Assembly (NCBI RefSeq): GCF_900103845.1
Contig: NZ_FNIJ01000002.1
Location: 386,423 to 450,422 of the forward strand
DNA length: 64,000 bases
Direction of reading: 5' to 3'
Source of the DNA: Pseudomonas jinjuensis
GTDB lineage: Bacteria; Pseudomonadota; Gammaproteobacteria; Pseudomonadales; Pseudomonadaceae
Part shown: piece by piece, positions 58,087-64,000 of the stretch
Position numbering within the stretch: the stretch's first letter is position 1
Layout of the letters: each line of letters starts with the position of its first letter
Position numbers and translations under genes: made by a program
The notes under the pieces: model-generated
The model's input: the letters and a program-made list of their open reading frames with translations, nothing else
Databases searched by the model: none
What the model was told of the DNA's origin: nothing

Positions 58087-60315
58087 TCAGGCTTTGTCCG
58101 ACTTGTACTCGTACTGGTAGTAGCCGTAGCCGCCGTATCCGTAGTAGGCGGACGCGCGCTTTTCCACGCCGTTGAAGATCGCGCCCTTCAGTTCGATGCC
58201 GTTCTGCGCGAAGCGGCGCATGGTCAGGTCCACTTCGCGAGCCGGGTTCAGGCCGAAGCGGGTGACGATCAGGCTGGTACCCGCCTGGCGGCCGACGATG
58301 GCAGCGTCGGTCACGGCCAGCAGCGGCGGGGTGTCGAGGATCACCAGGTCGAAGTTCTTGCTCGCTTGTTCCAGCAGGGCGGTGAAGTTCGCGTGCATCA
58401 GTAGTTCGGACGGGTTCGGCGGGATCTGGCCGCGCGGGATGAAGAAGAAACCATCCACATCGGTCTTGCGAACTGCCGCGTCGAAGTCACAGCGCTTGAC
58501 CAGCAGGTCGGAGAGGCCGTTGGTCTCCTCGGTGCCGAGCACCTTGTGCAGGTAGCCCTTGCGCATGTCCACGTCGATCAGCAGTACGCGCTGGCCAGTC
58601 TGGGCGATCACGGCGGCGAGGTTGGCGGAGACGAAGGTCTTGCCCACCGCCGGGCTGGGGCCGGAAATCATCAGGCGGTTGTTGTCCGCTTCCAGCATGG
58701 CGAAGTGCAGGCTGGTGCGCAGGCTGCGCAGGGATTCGATGGCCAGGTCGGTCGGGTGGCTGGTCGCCAGCAGCGGTGCGGCCTTGGCGGATCGGCTCTT
58801 GCCCTTGCCGCGTTTCTCTTCTTCGGCTTTCTGCAGGACGCTGTAGGGGATCGAGGCGTAGACCGGCAGGCCCAGTTGCTCGATGGCTTCCGGGGTTTCG
58901 ATGCCGCGGTTGAGCGCCTTGCGCACCAGCACCAGGGCGACGGCGACGAACAGGCCGAGCATGGTGGCGATCAGGACGATCAGCGGTTTCTTCGGCTTGA
59001 CCGGCTTGGTGACGTCGACGTCGGCGGTATCGATGACGCGCACGTTGCCCACCGCGCCGGCGCGCATGACGTCCAGTTCCTGGGCCTTGTTCAGCAGTTG
59101 GGTGTAGATCTCGGTGCCGACCTGCACGTCGCGGGTCAGGCGCAGCAGTTCCTGCTGGGTTTCCGGCAGGCCTTCGATCTTCTTCGACAGGCCATTCTGC
59201 TTGGCGCTGAGTTCGCCGATCTGCTGGATCAGTGCCCGGTAGGCCGGGTGCTGGCGAGTGAACTTGCGGTCCATCTCGGCCTGCTGCAGCTTCAGCTCGG
59301 AGATGCTGGTATCCAGCGCAACGATCTGGTCGAGGATGGCCTTGGTTTCCAGGCTGATATCCACCGACTTGCTCTGGGTCTGGTAGGCGTTCAGGGCGTT
59401 TTCGGATTTTTCCAGGTCACGGCGTACTTCGGGCAACTGGCCGCGGAGGAATTCCAGGCTGGATGCGGCTTCGGCGGAAGTGCGCTCGACATTCTGCCGT
59501 ACATACAGCTTGCTGATCTCGTCCAGTACCTGGATAGCACGAGCCGGGTCGTCGTTTTCCAGGGCCATGGCGATGATGCCGGACTCCTTGCCGCGCTCGC
59601 TGACATCCAGGTCTTCCTGATACTTCAGGATAGTGGTCATGCGACGCTCGCGGACCACATCGAACTCGGTGCCCAGGTTGGCGTTCAGCTTCTCGACCTG
59701 GATGGTCACGCCGTTCTGTTCGTATGGATGGCCGGCTTCGCCCTGGAGCAGGATGTTGTCCTCGTCATCCAGCAGCGTGAAGTGGCCGTTCTCGCCTGCT
59801 ATTAGCTTGAGGTTCTTCTCCAGCAGCGCTTCAGGCACATCCAGCTGGAAAATTTCCAGTTCCTCGCCGCCCCAGCCATAGCTGTTCAGGCCGAACAATG
59901 GCGCAGCGACTTCGCCGGCGGTTTCCGGGGCGAATCGACGGGCGAGGAAGTTGCCGATCAGCGGGAAGCGCTTGGGCTCGGCAATGATGTTCAGATGCAG
60001 GTTGTCGACCGCCTTGCCGATGATGGCGCGGGACTTGATCAGCTCGATTTCGGTAACCGCAGCCGACTCCCCGCCGAACATCTCGCTCATGTCGGAAAGG
60101 CCGGGAATCGCCGCCTTCTTCTGCTCCACCTGGACGATGGCGTTGGAGCGGTAGATCGGCGTGGCCAGCAGGGCGTAGGCGACGCCCACGGCCATGAAGC
60201 CGGCGGTGACACTGGCGATCAGCCACTTGTGGTCGAGCAGGGTGCCGAACAGACCAAGGAGGTCGATCTCGTCGTCGTCTTGGTCGTGCATGGCGATCGC
60301 GGGTTGCTGCTGCAT
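58087..60315 (-). CDS. wzc: Wzc-type polysaccharide co-polymerase and BY-kinase
   Basis: 742 aa inner-membrane protein. N-terminal Wzz domain between helices near residues 33 (WLIASVTAGFMAVGVAYALLA) and 425 (PLIVLIATMLGLFVAVALVLV), with GNVR-like coiled coil between. Cytoplasmic kinase: Walker A SGPSPAVGKTFVSANLA near 545, Walker A' VLLIDVDMRKGYLH near 575, Walker B LVILDTPP near 650. C-terminal tyrosine cluster YYGYGGYGYYQYEY for autophosphorylation. Controls chain length and export with Wza. Confidence 0.94.
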   Translation of the reverse strand: MQQQPAIAMHDQDDDEIDLLGLFGTLLDHKWLIASVTAGFMAVGVAYALLATPIYRSNAIVQVEQKKAAIPGLSDMSEMFGGESAAVTEIELIKSRAIIGKAVDNLHLNIIAEPKRFPLIGNFLARRFAPETAGEVAAPLFGLNSYGWGGEELEIFQLDVPEALLEKNLKLIAGENGHFTLLDDEDNILLQGEAGHPYEQNGVTIQVEKLNANLGTEFDVVRERRMTTILKYQEDLDVSERGKESGIIAMALENDDPARAIQVLDEISKLYVRQNVERTSAEAASSLEFLRGQLPEVRRDLEKSENALNAYQTQSKSVDISLETKAILDQIVALDTSISELKLQQAEMDRKFTRQHPAYRALIQQIGELSAKQNGLSKKIEGLPETQQELLRLTRDVQVGTEIYTQLLNKAQELDVMRAGAVGNVRVIDTADVDVTKPVKPKKPLIVLIATMLGLFVAVALVLVRKALNRGIETPEAIEQLGLPVYASIPYSVLQKAEEEKRGKGKSRSAKAAPLLATSHPTDLAIESLRSLRTSLHFAMLEADNNRLMISGPSPAVGKTFVSANLAAVIAQTGQRVLLIDVDMRKGYLHKVLGTEETNGLSDLLVKRCDFDAAVRKTDVDGFFFIPRGQIPPNPSELLMHANFTALLEQASKNFDLVILDTPPLLAVTDAAIVGRQAGTSLIVTRFGLNPAREVDLTMRRFAQNGIELKGAIFNGVEKRASAYYGYGGYGYYQYEYKSDKA

Positions 60316-60339
60316 GTTTCTGCTTCTTCTTGCGTGAGA

Positions 60340-60786
60340 CTAGCGGTTAGGGCGGATGCGTCTGGACCACGCATCCACGCCTTCCTTGATCAGGGCGTAG
60401 GCGTGCTCGAAGGCGGCGCTGCTTTGGCGGTAGGGATCGGGAATTTCGCGGTCGTCCTGCCATTTGCCGAGCAGGAAGGTCTTGCCGCGTGCCTCCGGGG
60501 CGATCTGGGTAACGCCTTGCAGGTGGCGTTTTTCCATCACCAGGACCAGATCGGATTCGCGCAACAGGCTGGACGTCAGCTGGCGGGCGCGATGCTCGTG
60601 CGGCTGTTCGCCGTGCTGCTGGAGGGTTGCGAGGGCGTTGCGCTCGATGGGCTTGTCGACCAGGGCGCCGAGGCCTGCCGAGCTGACTTGCACGTCAGTA
60701 CCAGCCAGAGTCTGGCGCAGCAGATGCTCTGCGGTGGGGCTGCGACAGATGTTGCCGACGCAGACGATCAAGATCCTTTTGAACAC
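60340..60786 (-). CDS. wzb: Low-molecular-weight protein tyrosine phosphatase (Wzb)
   Basis: 148 aa. Catalytic P-loop CVGNICRSPTAEHLL at residues 9-23 (CX5R) and general-acid motif IPDPYRQS near 118. It dephosphorylates the Wzc tyrosine cluster, allowing cycling needed for export. First gene of the exopolysaccharide operon; wzc starts 24 bases later. Confidence 0.94.
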   Translation of the reverse strand: MFKRILIVCVGNICRSPTAEHLLRQTLAGTDVQVSSAGLGALVDKPIERNALATLQQHGEQPHEHRARQLTSSLLRESDLVLVMEKRHLQGVTQIAPEARGKTFLLGKWQDDREIPDPYRQSSAAFEHAYALIKEGVDAWSRRIRPNR

Positions 60787-60832
60787 AACAGCAGTCCGTG
60801 CGCATGGTGGGTTGGGGGGATATGGGGCAGCG

Positions 60833-60862
60833 AATGTAAAGATTGCCTACGTTATGAGTCAA
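60833..60862 (-). promoter_or_regulatory. Probable promoter of the exopolysaccharide operon
   Basis: On the minus strand TTGACT (60857-60862) and TACATT (60833-60838), 18-bp spacer, 47 bases before the wzb start. The -35 matches at 5 of 6, the -10 at 4 of 6. Confidence 0.45.
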
Positions 60863-60873
60863 GGAAATCCGTC

Positions 60874-60904
60874 GGAAAGTTCCCCAGCGGTTTGGAACTT
60901 TTCC
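60874..60904. promoter_or_regulatory. Inverted repeat upstream of the exopolysaccharide promoter
   Basis: GGAAAGTTCC (60874-60883) and GGAACTTTTCC (60894-60904), nearly perfect arms 10 bases apart, starting 12 bases beyond the -35. A candidate regulator-binding site; the regulator is unknown. Farther out GGGACGTTTT is repeated twice. Confidence 0.4.
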
Positions 60905-61027
60905 GAGGAGTTGATGTCATTCTGCCGTCTTTTTTGGTGGGACGTTTTGGTGGGAAATTGGGGACGTTTTTCGCCGGCAGGCTGTCTCCAACAGGCTTCG
61001 GCAGCCGCCATACGCACGGCGCGAGCC

Positions 61028-61112
61028 GTAGGGTGAATCAGCTCCATCGATCCACCATGGTCGAGCATGTGGCCGCGCAATGGTGGATGAAAAAAAGCCT
61101 CATCCACCCTAC
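61028..61112. repeat. GTAGGGTGG palindromic element
   Basis: GTAGGGTGAATCAGCTCC at one end and CATCCACCCTAC at the other, with an inner CATCGATCCACC / GGTGGATG pair. Lies between plsB and wzb in a 448-base gap that also holds the promoter region. Confidence 0.7.
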
Positions 61113-61150
61113 GTCAGCGCCATTCCGCATCCGCCATGCACACTGAAGCT

Positions 61151-61238
61151 GTAGGAGGCAGCTTGCTGGCGATCGATTGGTTTCCTGTGCACAGCGGTGC
61201 CGGTTGATACCTTGGATCGCGAGCAAGCTCGCTCCTAC
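61151..61238. repeat. REP pair overlapping the plsB stop codon
   Basis: GTAGGAGGCAGCTTGCTGGC to GCGAGCAAGCTCGCTCCTAC. The plsB stop (61235-61237) is inside the right arm, so the hairpin forms at the very 3' end of plsB mRNA. Confidence 0.8.
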
Positions 61239-63730
61239 AGGGGGGAGGTGTGGGCGGGCTCCTGCTGCTCCGGCCTTTCCAGCGCCACCTGCCTGATCGA
61301 CAGCCGTATCTCCGCCGGCAGCACGCGCTTGGCGACGCCTTCGGCGAGGTCGCCGAGTTTTTCGCGGTAGCTCAGCTTGCCGGTTTCGTCCTCGCTCAGG
61401 ACGCGCTGGTCGAGGAGGGTCTGGATGAAGTGGCGGAACAGGCTCTTGTCGAAGAATTCCGGGGCGTTCAGGCCGTGGAGGATCGACAGGCGCTGGGCCA
61501 TGACGGTGCACAGGTCTTCCAGCTCCTCGGCGCTGAGCTGCTTCTGGCCGGCGTTCAGCAGCAGGGCGATGGCCATGTAGAAGCGTTGCAGCGTCTGGGT
61601 GATGGCGCGGGCCAGCACGGTGAGCAGGACGAACTGCCGCGAACTCGGTGCCGGGCGGATATAGAAGTCGTTGTCGCGGTTCAGCAGGCCATGCGTGACC
61701 AGCGCGTCCAGCCATTGGTCGACCACCGCGTCGAGCTCCTCAAGATCCCAGCGGATGAACAGTTCCGCCTGCAGGTAGGGATACAGCGCGCGGGTGAAGT
61801 TCAGCAGCTGTTCGCGGCTGATCCGCGCATGATTCTGGAAGAAGCTGGCGATCAGCGCCGGCAGCGCGAAGACGTGCAGGACGTTGTTGCGGTAGTAGGT
61901 CATCAGCACCGCGTTCTGTTCGTCGAGGTAGCAGATGCGGCCGAGCGCGTCCTTCTGTTCGGCGAGCAGGCCGAGGCTCTTCACGTACTCCAGCAGGCCC
62001 TGGCCGTCGCCTTCCGGCAGGGTGGCGTCGGGCGAGTAGGGCGCCTGGCGCAGCAGGCCGAGGTAGAGGTCGAGGACCCGGGCCAGGGCGTGTTCGTCGA
62101 GGGCCTGGCGGTTGGTGGAGAGCAGCGCCAGGGCGACCAGGTTGACCGGGTTGATGGCAGCGGCGTCGTTGATCCGCCGGGCGACTTCGCGGCCCAGTTC
62201 GTTGGTGGTTTCGTTCAGCCAGTCGGGGCGGAATTCCGGGGCGAACTGCTGTTGGCGCCAGCCGGGCTGCTGCTGTTCGAGGAAAGCGCTGAGGTGGATC
62301 GGCTCGCCGAAGTTCACCCACACCTGGCCGAAGCGCTGCTTCAGCGCGCCGAGCACCTTGACCAGGTCGAAGACAGATTCCTTCTTCTTCGCCGCGCCAC
62401 GCAGTTCGCCGAGGTAGGTGCGGCCTTCGAACACCCGTTCGTAGCCTATATATACCGGCACGAAGACGATCGGCCGGCGCGAATCGCGCAGGTAGCTGCG
62501 CAGGGTGATCGCCAGCATGCCGGTGCGCGGGTTGAGCATGCGCCCGGTGCGCGAGCGGCCGCCTTCGACGAAGTATTCGGTGGAGAAGCCGCGGGTGAAC
62601 AGCGAGTGCAGGTATTCGTTGAACACCGCCGTGTACAGCTGGTTGCCCCTGAAGCTGCGGCGCATGAAGAAGGCGCCGCCGCGGCGCAGGATCGAGCCGA
62701 CCACGGGCATGTTGAGGTTGATGCCGGCGGCGATGTGCGGCGGGGTCAGGCCGTTGCGGAACAGCAGGTAGGACAGCAGCAGGTAGTCGATGTGGCTGCG
62801 ATGGCAGGGCACGTAGACGATCTCGTTGCCGTGGGCGACCTCCTGCACGCGCTCGATGTGGTTGACCTTCACGCCCTCGTAGAGCTTGTTCCAGAACCAG
62901 GTCAGCACCACCTCGATGAAGCGGATCACCGGATAGGAGACGTCCGCGGCGATCTCGTTGGCGTAGCGCAGGGCGCTGGCTTCGGCCTTCTGCAGGGAGA
63001 CGTTCTGTTCGCCGCTTTCCCGCAGGATCGCCTCGCGCACCAGCGGCGCGCGCAGCAGGCCCTTGACCAGGGTGCGGCGATGGGAGAGGTCCGGGCCGAT
63101 CACCGCGGTCTTCTGGTTGCGGAAGTGCACGCGGAGGATGCGCTGGACCATGCGCAGCGTGCGTTCCGGGCCCTTGCCCTGGTCGACCAGTTCGCGCAGG
63201 CGGATCGGCGCGGAGAATTGCACGCGGGTCTTGCGGCCGAGGATGAGGATGCGCGCCAGCTTGCGCAGCCGGCCGGTGACCGCCCAGTTGTCGGCGAACA
63301 GCAGCTTCCAGGCGCTCTTCTCGCTGTCCGGCGATTGGCCCCAGAACACGCTGACCGGGATGACCTGTGCATCGGCGATGCCGTTCTGGCTGATCGCGGC
63401 GAGGGTGCGCACCAGCGCCGGCGGTGCGCCGCGCTTGTCCTGGCGGCCGAGCCAGTCCGGTTCCGGGGTGAGATAGAAGAAGGCTGCCGGCTCGCTGCTG
63501 CCGCCGATATCCACCGGTTTCACCGGGCGCGGCAGGTCGGCCTTGCGGCATTCCGTATCGACCACCGCCAGGTCGCTCACCGAGGGCTGCTGAAGGACGT
63601 AGAGGATCGGCTTGCTCCGATCGACCTTCAGGTTGAGCGCGGACTGGTTGATGGTTTCCGAGCGTACCCAGAGATACAGCAGACGACGCAGGGCGCCGAA
63701 ACCAAGGCGGCGGAACGGATAGCGGGGCAT
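61235..63730 (-). CDS. plsB: Glycerol-3-phosphate 1-O-acyltransferase PlsB
   Basis: 831 aa inner-membrane enzyme for the first step of phospholipid synthesis. Acyltransferase motifs: [20 protein letters not shown] (HX4D near residue 302), [51 protein letters not shown]. Usual PlsB length. The start at 63730 ([12 protein letters not shown]) matches the family; upstream frame extension is rejected. Confidence 0.95.
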   Translation of the reverse strand: MPRYPFRRLGFGALRRLLYLWVRSETINQSALNLKVDRSKPILYVLQQPSVSDLAVVDTECRKADLPRPVKPVDIGGSSEPAAFFYLTPEPDWLGRQDKRGAPPALVRTLAAISQNGIADAQVIPVSVFWGQSPDSEKSAWKLLFADNWAVTGRLRKLARILILGRKTRVQFSAPIRLRELVDQGKGPERTLRMVQRILRVHFRNQKTAVIGPDLSHRRTLVKGLLRAPLVREAILRESGEQNVSLQKAEASALRYANEIAADVSYPVIRFIEVVLTWFWNKLYEGVKVNHIERVQEVAHGNEIVYVPCHRSHIDYLLLSYLLFRNGLTPPHIAAGINLNMPVVGSILRRGGAFFMRRSFRGNQLYTAVFNEYLHSLFTRGFSTEYFVEGGRSRTGRMLNPRTGMLAITLRSYLRDSRRPIVFVPVYIGYERVFEGRTYLGELRGAAKKKESVFDLVKVLGALKQRFGQVWVNFGEPIHLSAFLEQQQPGWRQQQFAPEFRPDWLNETTNELGREVARRINDAAAINPVNLVALALLSTNRQALDEHALARVLDLYLGLLRQAPYSPDATLPEGDGQGLLEYVKSLGLLAEQKDALGRICYLDEQNAVLMTYYRNNVLHVFALPALIASFFQNHARISREQLLNFTRALYPYLQAELFIRWDLEELDAVVDQWLDALVTHGLLNRDNDFYIRPAPSSRQFVLLTVLARAITQTLQRFYMAIALLLNAGQKQLSAEELEDLCTVMAQRLSILHGLNAPEFFDKSLFRHFIQTLLDQRVLSEDETGKLSYREKLGDLAEGVAKRVLPAEIRLSIRQVALERPEQQEPAHTSPL

Positions 63731-63913
63731 ACGGGATTCTTTGATCGGACGGCGAAACGAGCGATTGCTCGGGTGGATTAGTTTGCCGGATTCGCCGGGG
63801 CGCGGCAAAAGGACGTGGTGGTGAAGTCCGATGGTTCCCACGCGGGAGTGAGGGAACCATAAAATCCCGCCGACGTGGCCTTGTCGGCGAATGCAGGTGT
63901 GGCGACGCTCTTC

Positions 63914-64000
63914 GTAGGAGCCAGCTTGCTGGCGATCATCCATGCCAGATGGCGGCCCAGTGGCTGCCGGTAAGTCCGGATCGCCAGCAAGCTGGCTCCT
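63914..64000. repeat. REP pair at the window edge
   Basis: GTAGGAGCCAGCTTGCTGGCGATC in two parts and GCCAGCAAGCTGGCTCCT, cut by the window end. Upstream of plsB; the rest of 63731-63913 shows no gene. Confidence 0.8.

Noticed and set aside
61250..63781. 843-codon open frame on the plus strand opposite plsB
   Set aside because: Antisense shadow of a GC-rich gene; the translation is low-complexity and the minus-strand frame has all PlsB acyltransferase motifs.

Overview
The window is a stretch of a high-GC gammaproteobacterial chromosome, almost certainly a Pseudomonas close to the P. aeruginosa / P. nitroreducens / P. citronellolis group. The evidence is gene content recognised by eye: an aroP-mliC-arfB-phhC-phhB-phhA-phhR block, the NAGGN osmolyte genes next to a MarR gene, rnt-pyrC-motY-argG-gloA, polyphosphate:AMP phosphotransferase and plsB. 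Dozens of GTAGGAGC-type REP hairpins and GTAGGGTGG-type palindromes lie between genes. The species is an inference. No rRNA, tRNA or intact insertion sequence was seen.

Layout. 1-8.1 kb: aromatic amino acid uptake and catabolism (permease, PhhABC and the activator PhhR), with a lysozyme inhibitor, a Tsx-like porin and the ribosome-rescue factor ArfB between them. 8.2-18.0 kb: a complete type I-E CRISPR-Cas locus (cas3, cas8e, cse2, cas7, cas5, cas6e, cas1, cas2, and an array of 6 repeats and 5 spacers). A Phd/PIN toxin-antitoxin pair with its own promoter and operator sits between cas3 and cas8e. 18.1-19.05 kb: a second, unrelated Phd/PIN pair on the other strand, a fragment of an unknown gene, and a decayed orphan CRISPR repeat about 1 kb beyond the array, so the array seems to have been split or rearranged. 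19.1-23.5 kb: a large Lhr helicase. 23.5-24.1 kb: three near-perfect 184-bp tandem repeats. 24.1-40 kb: ordinary core genes (yheU, NAGGN operon, marR, tauE/mnmC, pap, rnt/pyrC, motY, argG, gloA).

40.1-60.8 kb: a complete Wzx/Wzy-dependent exopolysaccharide locus, all on the minus strand. In transcription order: Wzb phosphatase, Wzc tyrosine kinase, an RfaH-type antiterminator, a long leader with C-rich 18-bp repeats and a perfect ops element, a nucleotidyltransferase-HAD fusion, Wzx flippase, a CDP-glycerol glycerophosphotransferase-like enzyme, Wzy polymerase, two glycosyltransferases, ManC/AlgA, a WcaJ-type initiating transferase, and YjbE, Wza and YjbFGH export proteins. The middle (about 48.4-57 kb) is visibly AT-rich and looks horizontally acquired, while export and regulatory genes at both ends have host-like composition. 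61.2-63.7 kb: plsB.

The two most interesting systems are the CRISPR locus with one toxin-antitoxin pair inside it and another just beyond its array, and the exopolysaccharide operon, which encodes its own RfaH upstream of the ops site where that protein would load and carries a probable phosphoglycerol or phosphopolyol modification pathway.
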